DNA from: a bacterium
Lineage (GTDB): Bacteria > Actinomycetota > Acidimicrobiia > Acidimicrobiales > CATQHL01
Assembly (NCBI GenBank): GCA_026708055.1
Contig: JAPOVS010000023.1
Coordinates: 1 to 64,000, forward strand
DNA: 64,000 nt
Direction: 5' to 3'
Both the position numbers and the translations under genes were made by a program. The notes under the pieces were generated by a model that saw nothing but the letters and a program-made list of their open reading frames with translations, did not search any database and had not been told where the DNA came from. Position 1 is the stretch's first letter. The number at the start of each line of letters is the position of its first letter. This document shows positions 1 through 8,183 of the stretch, piece by piece.

Positions 1-111
1 AGCACCCATCGCCCCCAAACTACCGGCCCCGGCCCCGACCACGCCACGGAACCGCTTGATGTGGCTGCGGGGCTCCATGAGGGGATGGTTCGTTGCCAGC
101 GTCGTGGTCAT
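1..111 (-). CDS. Partial CDS cut by the left edge, function unknown
   Basis: On the minus strand an ATG at 111 opens a frame that runs off the left edge of the window. The visible N-terminus begins MTTTLATNHPLMEPRSHIKR and continues into a Gly/Ala-rich stretch. The frame is open throughout, but only 37 codons are visible and there is no clear Shine-Dalgarno sequence, so this may be a chance frame. No family can be assigned from such a short piece. The start would face the convergent repeat region at 278-423. Confidence 0.3.
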   Translation of the reverse strand, partial: MTTTLATNHPLMEPRSHIKRFRGVVGAGAGSLGAMGA

Positions 112-277
112 AGCGGACGGGATACTTTCGAACTCGACGACCGGATCGTCGCCACCCCCACCTCGGCGCTCTGGGCCGCAAGGGTCGGGCCGACTCCCAG
201 AACCCGAGCGACAGACCCCTCCTGGTCGGCCGTGCGCGACCACGGTCCGAGGAGGGCAGCAGGCACGACATGGAGTT

Positions 278-423
278 AGAGCATTAGCGGATAGGCTCTG
301 ACCAGGCACTTTGCAGTCGACTACAGAGGCGCGAACCGTGTCGCCGGAGCCTAGATTCCGGCCTTCGCCGGAATGACGGGAGAAGTGCTCAGTCGGCGGT
401 GGCCGCCTATCCGCTAATGCTCT
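278..423. repeat. 146-bp element bounded by 19-bp perfect inverted repeats
   Basis: Bases 278-296 (agagcattagcggataggc) are the exact reverse complement of bases 405-423. The intervening 108 bases carry a dispersed REP-like palindrome (354-377). No target-site duplication is obvious: the flanks are gagtt and cagcc. The arrangement resembles a small non-autonomous element (MITE-like) or a very long-loop hairpin. It begins 14 bases downstream of the hydratase stop codon. Confidence 0.6.
354..377. repeat. REP-like palindrome, copy 1
   Basis: The palindrome gattccggccttcgccgg continues with aatgac, forming a short hairpin. The same core (ATTCCGGC, 2-4 nt loop, GCCGGAAT, then GAC) recurs near 16049, 37903, 39831, 51730 and 63601, always outside or at the edge of coding sequence. 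Confidence 0.7.
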
Positions 424-436
424 CAGCCTTGCCCCC

Positions 437-1231
437 TCAGCCGTCCGTCGCCAGCCTCGTCGCAACCGCACCGACCTCTATCTCGTCGCCGGGCGAGAGC
501 GGGACCATGGGACCGAGCGAACCGGTCATGACACACTCCCCCGCCGCCAGCGGCGTGCCGCGCTCGCACATCGAGTCGGCCAGCCAAACAAGGGCGTGCA
601 ACGGGTTGCCGCCGAGCGCCGCCAGCTCAGGCCCCTCAACGGGCCAAGCCGACTTCCCGTTCAGGCGCAAACCCATGTGCACCTCGCCCCTTTGGATCCT
701 GAGGTCCGAGAGCGACATCGGCCGGCTGCCGACCACGTAGAACCAGGTGCAGGCGTTGTCGGCGACCATGTCCACGACGGTCAGGTCCCAGTCGACGATC
801 CGGCTGTCGACGATCTCGATCGCCGGCAGAACATAGGAAATCGCACTCATGACGTCGACGACGGTGTGGGTGCCCTTGTCGAGGTCGTCGCCGAGCACGA
901 CGGCGAGTTCGGCCTCGGCCCGCGGCTGCATGAGGGTGCCCGCCGGGATGGCGATCCCGTCCGCGACGCACCGGTCGGCGAACAGGGTGCCGCTCACGGG
1001 CTGGGCGAAGCCGAGCTGCCGCTGCACCGCCTCGGAAGTGAGTCCGATCTTGTGGCCGGCGATCCGGCGACCCTCGGACACGGCCAAGTCCGTGTTCACC
1101 TGCTGGACGGCGTACGCGGCGCCCACATCGGAGTCGCTGCCGAGCAGGTGGCGCACAGGCTCGCACTGCCGACCCGACTCGGCGGCCTCGCGAAGCCGCT
1201 GGGCGGCTACGGCGATCGACGATTGCAGCAT
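437..1231 (-). CDS. 2-keto-4-pentenoate hydratase (MhpD/HpaH-like)
   Basis: This 264-residue protein belongs to the 2-oxopent-4-enoate/2-oxohept-4-ene hydratase branch of the fumarylacetoacetase superfamily. These metal-dependent enzymes add water to 2-keto-4-enoates in meta-cleavage pathways for aromatic compounds. The family pattern is clear: GHKIGLTSEAVQRQLG near residues 62-77, the metal-site stretch QPRAEAELAVVLG, then AIEIVDSRI. The C-terminal GDEIEVGAVATRLA strand is typical. An upstream in-frame extension of 58 residues is possible. I chose the ATG at 1231 because it is preceded by AGGAAGG at good spacing and gives the usual family length. The gene stands alone with no other ring-cleavage gene nearby, so its substrate is open. 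Confidence 0.88.
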   Translation of the reverse strand: MLQSSIAVAAQRLREAAESGRQCEPVRHLLGSDSDVGAAYAVQQVNTDLAVSEGRRIAGHKIGLTSEAVQRQLGFAQPVSGTLFADRCVADGIAIPAGTLMQPRAEAELAVVLGDDLDKGTHTVVDVMSAISYVLPAIEIVDSRIVDWDLTVVDMVADNACTWFYVVGSRPMSLSDLRIQRGEVHMGLRLNGKSAWPVEGPELAALGGNPLHALVWLADSMCERGTPLAAGECVMTGSLGPMVPLSPGDEIEVGAVATRLATDG

Positions 1232-1426
1232 CCCGCGCCCTTCCTGGTCGGTCGAACCCGCCACAACGTAGCCGCGGCGACGCACCGTCCCGCCTCGGCG
1301 AACCGCCAAACGTGTATCTCGCTCATGCCCCCAGTGTGGCGAGGGGGTACGACAGTGCGCCGGGCCGAACGTCGGGGAACACCTCCAGCGGCCGAGTCGG
1401 GCCACCGGCCGGGAACGCCGCGGCGG

Positions 1427-1783
1427 CTACAGCCGCAATCGGCGGCGTTTCAGTTTGCCGTCAACGGGGTCGACGGTGTAGCCGCCCGACTCCAAGGCTG
1501 TGAGCCCCAGCAGCGGCTCGGCATCGTCCTCTCCGAAGATGACGGTGCTTCCCACGATCCTGCCCATGAACTCGACATCCGCCGTGGCCACCTCAGCGCT
1601 GAACTCTCGACCGTCGGCCAGGATGTAGACGCAACTGTCCAACGGGCGGAGGCCGATGGACACCAGATGCCGCCTGGGGACCTGACTGTCAGTGGCGCCC
1701 GTGTCCACCAGGAACCGTCCCTCCCAGCACCGATCCCGCTCAGCCGGGTTCCTGATCGTCACGTCTACGTGGGTTTCGCCCAT
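1427..1783 (-). CDS. Retropepsin-like clan AA aspartic protease (copy A)
   Basis: This 118-residue protein has the single aspartic protease motif FLVDTGATDS (Asp27) and the downstream LLGLTALESGGYTVDPV pattern typical of the small clan AA bacterial and archaeal protease family. These half-sized retropepsin-like proteins must dimerise to form an active site with two DTG loops. The start at 1783 is supported by GGAGAGG upstream and by exact agreement with the MGETHVDVTIRNPAE start of the neighbouring paralogue. It is the downstream member of a tandem pair (second copy 1926-2285) and its 3' flank is duplicated too. Targets of this family are not established. The two copies diverge mainly in the C-terminal half. 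Confidence 0.8.
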   Translation of the reverse strand: MGETHVDVTIRNPAERDRCWEGRFLVDTGATDSQVPRRHLVSIGLRPLDSCVYILADGREFSAEVATADVEFMGRIVGSTVIFGEDDAEPLLGLTALESGGYTVDPVDGKLKRRRLRL

Positions 1784-1925
1784 GGATCTGTTCCTCTCCT
1801 TTGGCTTCTTTCGGTCGGCCGCCACAGCCTCGATCGGATCACCGCGCCTCGGCGAACCTCCAAACGTGTCTCTCTTTCACGCCTTCACTCTGGCCGGGGG
1901 GTATGACACTCCCCGCCGGCAGCAG

Positions 1926-2285
1926 CTAGCGGCGCAGGCGGCGGGTCTGTTTGAGTCGGCCGTCGACGGGGTCGACGTCGAAGCCGGTCGACTCCAAAGC
2001 CGTGAGCCCCAGCAGCGGCTCGGCTCCGTCCTCTCCGAAGATGACGGCCCCTCCGGTCACAGTGCCTTCGAACTCGAGCTGGGCAACCGCAACCTCGGCG
2101 CGGGACACCCGACCGTCGGCCAAGAGGTACTCTCGGCTGCCTACGGGACGCAGGCCGATGGCCTCCAGATGCCCCCTGGCGACCTGACTGTCGGTGGCGC
2201 CTGTGTCCACCAGGAACCGTCCTTCCCAGCACCGATTCGGCTCGGCCGGGTTCCTGATCGTCACGTCTACATGTGTCTCGCCCAT
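1926..2285 (-). CDS. Retropepsin-like clan AA aspartic protease (copy B)
   Basis: This 119-residue paralogue of the gene at 1427-1783 has an almost identical N-terminal third and the same FLVDTGATDS catalytic loop (Asp27). The second half keeps FGEDGAEPLLGLTALES and VDPVDG. The start codon is preceded by GGGGAAGG. It is the promoter-proximal copy, with a strong promoter at 2369-2396 on the same strand. The conserved DTG motif and family-wide C-terminal pattern in both copies argue that both are functional. The spacing of 142 bases between the genes contains the duplicated 3' flank. Confidence 0.8.
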   Translation of the reverse strand: MGETHVDVTIRNPAEPNRCWEGRFLVDTGATDSQVARGHLEAIGLRPVGSREYLLADGRVSRAEVAVAQLEFEGTVTGGAVIFGEDGAEPLLGLTALESTGFDVDPVDGRLKQTRRLRR

Positions 2286-2368
2286 TTGCCGGTGCCTTCC
2301 CCTCCGCTGCGGGAGACTTGACTCGAATCGCCGCGGCCGCCGCACGGCCCTGAGAGATCCGATCTCCA

Positions 2369-2396
2369 AGTATAGCGCGCAGCTAATGAATGTCAA
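2369..2396 (-). promoter_or_regulatory. Sigma70-type promoter for the protease pair
   Basis: Read on the minus strand there is a perfect -35 TTGACA (2391-2396), a 16-bp spacer and a -10 TATACT (2369-2374). It lies about 80 bases upstream of the copy B start codon in a locally AT-rich stretch that stands out against the GC-rich surroundings. A divergent promoter for the helicase fusion probably shares this AT-rich island, but I cannot define its hexamers. Confidence 0.6.
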
Positions 2397-2507
2397 GTAT
2401 TTAAATTGATCGAAACTATATTATAAGTGACCGTCTGGATGCCGGGTGGCGCGAGACAGGAGGGGACCGCCCGGCGTTGGCGCATCGACCGCGTAGGGTC
2501 CGGCACC

Positions 2508-5500
2508 ATGGCCGACTCAGCGACTCGCGCCGCACCGGCGGGGCCGGGCGCCCACAGCGGGTACGTGGCCTTCGACTTGGAGGCGAACGCCGACCGGGCC
2601 GATCCGCCGGCGCATGAGATCATCGAGATCGGGGCCGTGGCGGTGCTCGACGGCCGGGAGGTCGGTCGCTTCGAGACCCTCGTGCGCCCCACCCGCACCC
2701 TACGAGAGACCACCCGGCAGCTCACCGGCCTGGACGACGCAGCACTGGCGGGCGCGGCGAGTCCGGCCGCCGCGCTGGAGAGTTTCTGCGAGTTCGCCGC
2801 CGGTCGGCCGCTGGTGGCCCACAACGGCTTCGGCTACGACTACCCGCTGCTCGACGCCACCGCCGAGCGGACCGGAGTGCGCCTGCCAGCGGTCACCCGG
2901 CTGGACAGCCTGGAGTTGGCGCACCTGGTCTACCCGCGGGCCGCCAAGAGCGCCGGCACCGACATCGACGGACGCCGGCCTCCAAAGGGCCACAGCCTCG
3001 ACGCCCTAGCCAAGTTCCTGCTGGGCACCCGACCCCGAACCACCCACCGGGCCCTGGGCGATGCGCTGCTGCTGCGAGAGGTGCTCACCCGCCTGCTTGC
3101 CGAAATGGGGCGCGACGAGCCCGTGCGACGGCTGCAGCGTTGGGCGCTGGGGGCGACCGGCCACCCGTGGGCCAGCCTGCTGGCCGAGGTGAGCAATCCC
3201 CCGCCGCTGGAGCATGTGATCCCGGCCCCGGCGCCGCCACCGGTGCGTCCGCCAGCCAGGGGAGCGCGCACTTTCGACCCGGTCGCGGTCGGGGCGGCCT
3301 TCGAACGGGGCGGGCGCCTCATGTCCAAGGCACGCGAGCCCCGCGAGGCGCAGATCCAGATGGCGAAGGCGGTTGCCGAGACCCTTCGCGACGGCGGCAG
3401 ACGGCTCATCGAGGCCCCCACCGGCACCGGCAAGACCCTGGCCTACCTGGCGCCAGCCATCGAGTACGCGATCGCCGCCGGAGAGACGGTGATGATCGCC
3501 CCGCACTCCAAGGTGCTCCAAGATCAGATCATGACGACCCTGGAAGAACTGCAGGGCGAGATCGGTCCGTTCGTCTCAGCGGTGGTGAAGGGGGCCGCCA
3601 ACTACATCAGCCTCGAAGCCCTGGCAGGCGAGCTCGACGCCCTGGCAGCGGCCCTCCCGCAGGAGTCGTCGAAGGGGGTCGAGTCGGCGGACCGCCCACT
3701 CGCCGGATCCGCCGGGGCGGGGTCGCCTCACGAGTCGGCGGGCGCGACCGACAACCCGGAATCGGCCGAGACGCCCGCCTTCGAGCCGGGACCGCCCCAC
3801 CCACCGGCCCCTGCGACCGACGCCGACGACCACGCCCTCGGGCTGATGCTGGCGATCATCTGCGGCTGGGTCGCCAAGACGCCGACAGGCGACTGGGACG
3901 ACCTCCGCAGCGGCTCGATCGAGTCAAACCGATCCGTGGCACCGCTCGGTTCCGGGCTCTGGACGCTCGACCCCAACGGACCCGCGACAACCACGAGTGG
4001 CAGTAGCGCCCCCGCACGCCCATCGGTCAATCCCAACCGGGCCGCCCGCCGGGCGCTGCAAGCCCGCCTGCGCACCACCGGCGAGGCCGACTCGTGGGCC
4101 GGCGACTTGGCGCGGCTGGACTTTCTCACACGAGCGCGGGACATGGTGTGCCCGACCCGCGACGGCCCCGCGCCTGCCCACGTCGTCGTCGGGAACCACG
4201 CTCTGATCGTCACCTGGGACGGCTGGCAGGACGGCGCCGAGCGGTTGATCCTGGACGAGGCCCACAACTTCGAGGACGCCGCCACTGACGCTCTCACCAG
4301 CGAGGCGGGCGTTTCCGACGTGGAGGAGTTGGCAAGGCTGGTCTGGAACGGGCGAGGCCGCAGCACCGTGCGCCGGTTGGCCGAGGCCGCCGGCTGGCGC
4401 CTTGCCGAGGAGCCGTTGTCGAGCCTGCGCGAGACCGCCGAGCAGGTGATCGAGACAACCTCGGCGCTCACCGCGCCGCTGGTGGGCTACGTGCGAGGCC
4501 GGACGGCCGCCTCCCCCAGCGACACTTACCCCGCGTCGCTGCGGATCCAGCCCGGGGGCGACACCGGACACCGGGACTATTCGCCGGTGGTGACGTCCGG
4601 CCGGAACCTGGTGGCGGCGTTGCGCCAACTTCGCGCTGCGTTCAACGAGGTCAATCTGCCCGGAGAGCTGAAGCCCCCCTACAAGCGGCGCCGCCTCGAG
4701 GACGAGATAGCGCGGATGGGCCAGGAGGCCAAGCGCCTAGCCGACGTCATCGACCGGGCGCTGTGGGCCGAGGACCCGACCCGCATGGTCTCGGCCTGCG
4801 AGATCGCCCACAGCAACGGCGCTTGGACATGGACGCTGAAGCAGATGCCGCTCTCGGTGGCCGGCAAGCTGCGGGATATCTGGGACAGCCTGAGCGCCCT
4901 GGTGGGCACCTCTGCCACCCTGGCGGTGGGCGGCGACTTCGGGCACATCATGAACTCGTTGGGGCTCGAGGCCACGAACCCTCCGCTGAGGCTGGCCAGC
5001 CCGTTCCCCTGGCTGAGCGAGAACCACCTGCTGCTGCGAACCGACTACCTGCCTGCGCCCCGGGCGCGCCTCATGGAGGAGTTCAAGGGTTCGGCGGCAC
5101 GGGAGATCCCCCGGCTCCTGATCCTCACCGGCGGGCGCGGGCTGGTGCTGATGACCGCCCGAGCCCGATTGGAGTTCGTGCGCGACCACGCCCGGCCGAT
5201 CCTGGAGGCCACCGAGGCCCCGGACGGCCCCAAAGCGGAGGGCATCCCGCTGCTAGCCCAGGGCGACGACTCGGCGGCGGCCCTCGTGGAGCGGATGCGC
5301 ACCGAGAGGGCTGCCAGCCTGCTGGCATTGCGCTCGTTCTGGGAGGGAGTGGACGTGCCCGGCGAGGCGCTCAGCCTGCTGATCATTGAGAAGATCCCCT
5401 TCGACTCGCCCGCCGACCCGCTCACCGCCGCTCGAATGGACGCCTTGGAGTTGGCGGGCCGCGATCCGTTCTCCCGCTACCTGGTGCCGCGGGCGGCGCT

Positions 5501-8114
5501 GCGGTTCGCCCAAGGCGTGGGACGCCTGATACGCACCGAGTCCGATCGGGGAGTCACAGTCGTGCTCGACAGCCGGCTCTGTCGCCCCACCCCCTACCGC
5601 GAGACGATGCTGAAGACCCTGCCGGGGCCGCCGAGCCGCCACACGGCCCGCAGCGGCGACGAGGCCTACCGCGCCGTCGCCGCTCACCTCGGCGACGTGA
5701 GCTATGACGACGCCATGCGGGCCCGGCTGGAGGCCGTACCCGGCGCCGGCGCTTGGAGCGACCTGGCGTCACTGGCACTGACAGACGCCGAGGCCGCAGA
5801 CGCCGCCCTGGTCGCCGAACGGCTGGACGAGGTGCGCCGCCGCTTCGGGTTCGACCGCTGGCGGCCGGGCCAGCTGGAGGTCATGCAGCGCTTCATCGCC
5901 GGCCGGGACACCCTGGCCGTGCTGCCGACCGGCTCGGGCAAGTCGATCACCTTCCAGATCCCGGCGTTGCTCTCCCCCGGTCTGACCCTGGTGATGTCGC
6001 CCCTGACGGCGCTCATGAACGACCAGGTTCAGAACCTGCGCTCCCGAGGGGTCACGCAGGTGCAGACCATCCACAGCGGGGTCGGCCAGTCCGAATGGCG
6101 CGACATCCTGCGGGCCGCCCGCAAGGGCCACTACAAGCTGATCTATGTGAGCCCCGAGCGGCTCTGGTCACAGGAGTTCGTCCGGACGCTGGCCGACCTG
6201 GACGTGCGCCGGGTGGCCATTGACGAGGCGCACTGCATCTCGCAGTGGGGGCACACCTTCCGCCCCGAGTACAAGGCCATCCCCAAGGCGCTGGAGTGGA
6301 TCACCGCGGGCCGGCTGCCGACTCTGGCGGTCACGGCCACCGCCACACCAAAGGTGCGCAGCGAGATCCGCGACCTGCTGCGGTTGCAGGCGGATCCAGC
6401 CGACGACATCGCGCGGTCGCCGGACCGCCCCGAGATCCGCTACTACATCGAGCGCTGCTCCGACCGCGCCGACCGCGACCTGCGAGCAGTGCAGATCGTC
6501 GAGAGCCTCCGACGCCGAGCCGCCATCGTCTACGTGCCCACCCGCCGCGACACCACCCGCCTGGCCGCAACGCTGGCGGTCGCCGGCCACGTCGCCCAGC
6601 CCTACCACGGCGGCATGGAGCAACCCCGCCGCCAGTACATCGAGGACGCATTCCGCCACGGCGAGGTGGATGTCGTCGTGGCCACCAAGGCCTTCGGCAT
6701 GGGCATCGACAAGCCCGACATCGAGCTGGTGGTACACCTCGAGATGCCGCCCACCATCGAGGAGTACGTGCAGGAGACCGGGCGGTTGGTGCGAGGCGCC
6801 ATCGACGGCCACGAACCCGCCATCGGCCACGCTGTGCTGCTGAGCACCCCCCGGGACTGTTCGATCCACCGCCACGTCATCCGCAACGCGGCCCCCGATC
6901 GGGACGAGGTGCAACGAGTCTGGGAGCGACTCCGCCCCGGCAGCAAGGCCTACGACCCCGATGAACTGCTCGAGGGCGACCCGGAACTCGCCGGGGCCGA
7001 CCGGGAAAGGGTGACCCTCGCCCTAGCGCTGCACTACCTGGCCGACGACGGCTGCGTGCGCCGCGGGCTCGACACCCCGTGGCGCGGCAGGGTGACGCTG
7101 CCCGGCTTCGAAAGCGCAGGGCACGCCAGCGCGCCGAACAGCGGCGCCGACGACGGCGACTCCGAGCGGAGCGTCGCCGGACACCCCGCCGCCCGGCGCA
7201 CCGATGCCGCCTACCCTGCAGCAGGGGGCCGCGCCGCAGCGGACGGCGGTTCACGCCACGACGTTGCCGGACTCTCGCCGGAGGCCCGGCGGATACTGGC
7301 GTACGTGGAGGAGCGAATCGCCGCGAGCGACGCCGAGGGCGCCTCGATCACCTACGAGGCCGAGACGTGGAGCGGAGACCTGCACATGACTCCCCAGGTG
7401 TTGGCCGGCGAACTGTTCGAGTTGAGCCGCCGGGACATCTTGGGTGTCGCCGCCTGGCGGTACGCCTGGACGCTGGAGCGCCACCCGGACCGCCAGCCCA
7501 ACTGGCAGGCCGTCTCCGAGCAGGCCGAGCAGCGCAGAGAGGTCGTCACGGAGCAGTCCGACCGGGCCAAGGCCTACGCGTCGCTCACGGCGAAGCGAAC
7601 CCAGCCCCCGAACCGGACGAGATCAGCCAGCCCGCCGCCGAGCGCACGCTGTCGGCGCCAAGTACTGCTCGACCACTTGGAGGGCGCCGGTCGCCGGGAC
7701 CCGGGAGAAGCACAGAACTGCGGTGCCTGCGACGGCTGTGTGGCCCTGGCCCGCCCGTGGGCCGACAGCCCGCTGGACCGCTCGAGCCTCATCGAGGCGC
7801 TGGGCGCCGAGGCAGTCATCCTCAGGCTGGTGGCCGACAACTCCAAGCTCTCCAAACCGTTCTCGCGCCGCAACCTCGTCCGCACCCTGGCCGGCACCGC
7901 CGGCACCGGGGAGCGCGCGCTGCGCAGGTGGCTCGCCGACCACCCCAGCTTCGGCCGCTTGCGCCTGCTCGACGAGGACGGTGTGAACGAGCGCGTCGAT
8001 GCGGCCGTCGAGTCCGGCTACTGCAAAGCCGAACAAGCCGAGGGCCCTTCGGGGACCCACTACGTGTACCTCGAGATCACCGCGGCCGGAAGGGACGCTC
8101 TGGGGGCGCGCTGA
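2508..8114 (+). CDS. Fused DEDDh exonuclease - DinG-like helicase - RecQ-like helicase
   Basis: This 1868-residue protein joins three DNA-processing modules. Residues about 15-200 form a DnaQ-like 3'-5' exonuclease (VAFDLEAN, then AHNGFGYDYPLLD). Residues about 280-1040 form an XPD/DinG-type superfamily 2 helicase with EAPTGTGKT near 302 and DEAHNF near 583. Residues about 1100-1480 form a RecQ helicase with LPTGSGKS near 1139, DEAHCISQWGH near 1238 and QETGRLVRG near 1421. A winged-helix region and a RecQ-type zinc site (CRRQVLLDHLEG then CGACDGC) follow near residue 1715. The usual Fe-S cysteines of DinG are not apparent: the first is replaced in VKGAANYIS and only scattered Cys remain before DEAH. 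An upstream in-frame start at 2427 exists, but the ATG at 2508 directly precedes the conserved domain. The protein likely acts in replication restart or recombination repair. Confidence 0.88.
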   Translation: MADSATRAAPAGPGAHSGYVAFDLEANADRADPPAHEIIEIGAVAVLDGREVGRFETLVRPTRTLRETTRQLTGLDDAALAGAASPAAALESFCEFAAGRPLVAHNGFGYDYPLLDATAERTGVRLPAVTRLDSLELAHLVYPRAAKSAGTDIDGRRPPKGHSLDALAKFLLGTRPRTTHRALGDALLLREVLTRLLAEMGRDEPVRRLQRWALGATGHPWASLLAEVSNPPPLEHVIPAPAPPPVRPPARGARTFDPVAVGAAFERGGRLMSKAREPREAQIQMAKAVAETLRDGGRRLIEAPTGTGKTLAYLAPAIEYAIAAGETVMIAPHSKVLQDQIMTTLEELQGEIGPFVSAVVKGAANYISLEALAGELDALAAALPQESSKGVESADRPLAGSAGAGSPHESAGATDNPESAETPAFEPGPPHPPAPATDADDHALGLMLAIICGWVAKTPTGDWDDLRSGSIESNRSVAPLGSGLWTLDPNGPATTTSGSSAPARPSVNPNRAARRALQARLRTTGEADSWAGDLARLDFLTRARDMVCPTRDGPAPAHVVVGNHALIVTWDGWQDGAERLILDEAHNFEDAATDALTSEAGVSDVEELARLVWNGRGRSTVRRLAEAAGWRLAEEPLSSLRETAEQVIETTSALTAPLVGYVRGRTAASPSDTYPASLRIQPGGDTGHRDYSPVVTSGRNLVAALRQLRAAFNEVNLPGELKPPYKRRRLEDEIARMGQEAKRLADVIDRALWAEDPTRMVSACEIAHSNGAWTWTLKQMPLSVAGKLRDIWDSLSALVGTSATLAVGGDFGHIMNSLGLEATNPPLRLASPFPWLSENHLLLRTDYLPAPRARLMEEFKGSAAREIPRLLILTGGRGLVLMTARARLEFVRDHARPILEATEAPDGPKAEGIPLLAQGDDSAAALVERMRTERAASLLALRSFWEGVDVPGEALSLLIIEKIPFDSPADPLTAARMDALELAGRDPFSRYLVPRAALRFAQGVGRLIRTESDRGVTVVLDSRLCRPTPYRETMLKTLPGPPSRHTARSGDEAYRAVAAHLGDVSYDDAMRARLEAVPGAGAWSDLASLALTDAEAADAALVAERLDEVRRRFGFDRWRPGQLEVMQRFIAGRDTLAVLPTGSGKSITFQIPALLSPGLTLVMSPLTALMNDQVQNLRSRGVTQVQTIHSGVGQSEWRDILRAARKGHYKLIYVSPERLWSQEFVRTLADLDVRRVAIDEAHCISQWGHTFRPEYKAIPKALEWITAGRLPTLAVTATATPKVRSEIRDLLRLQADPADDIARSPDRPEIRYYIERCSDRADRDLRAVQIVESLRRRAAIVYVPTRRDTTRLAATLAVAGHVAQPYHGGMEQPRRQYIEDAFRHGEVDVVVATKAFGMGIDKPDIELVVHLEMPPTIEEYVQETGRLVRGAIDGHEPAIGHAVLLSTPRDCSIHRHVIRNAAPDRDEVQRVWERLRPGSKAYDPDELLEGDPELAGADRERVTLALALHYLADDGCVRRGLDTPWRGRVTLPGFESAGHASAPNSGADDGDSERSVAGHPAARRTDAAYPAAGGRAAADGGSRHDVAGLSPEARRILAYVEERIAASDAEGASITYEAETWSGDLHMTPQVLAGELFELSRRDILGVAAWRYAWTLERHPDRQPNWQAVSEQAEQRREVVTEQSDRAKAYASLTAKRTQPPNRTRSASPPPSARCRRQVLLDHLEGAGRRDPGEAQNCGACDGCVALARPWADSPLDRSSLIEALGAEAVILRLVADNSKLSKPFSRRNLVRTLAGTAGTGERALRRWLADHPSFGRLRLLDEDGVNERVDAAVESGYCKAEQAEGPSGTHYVYLEITAAGRDALGAR

Positions 8115-8183
8115 GGAAGCCGAACACCCTGCCGTAGTGTTACGTGCTGATCATCTGACCGAGACGAAATCCCCTCCCGCACC

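Larger units (their letters stand above)
112..436. other. Intergenic region with long inverted repeat and REP-like palindrome
   Basis: I see no credible gene in these 325 bases. The small frames on either strand lack recognisable similarity and ribosome binding sites. The region holds the perfect 19-bp inverted repeat at 278-296 and 405-423 and, between its arms, one copy of the dispersed REP-like palindrome. It lies just downstream of the hydratase stop codon, so it may serve as its 3' end. Confidence 0.6.
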
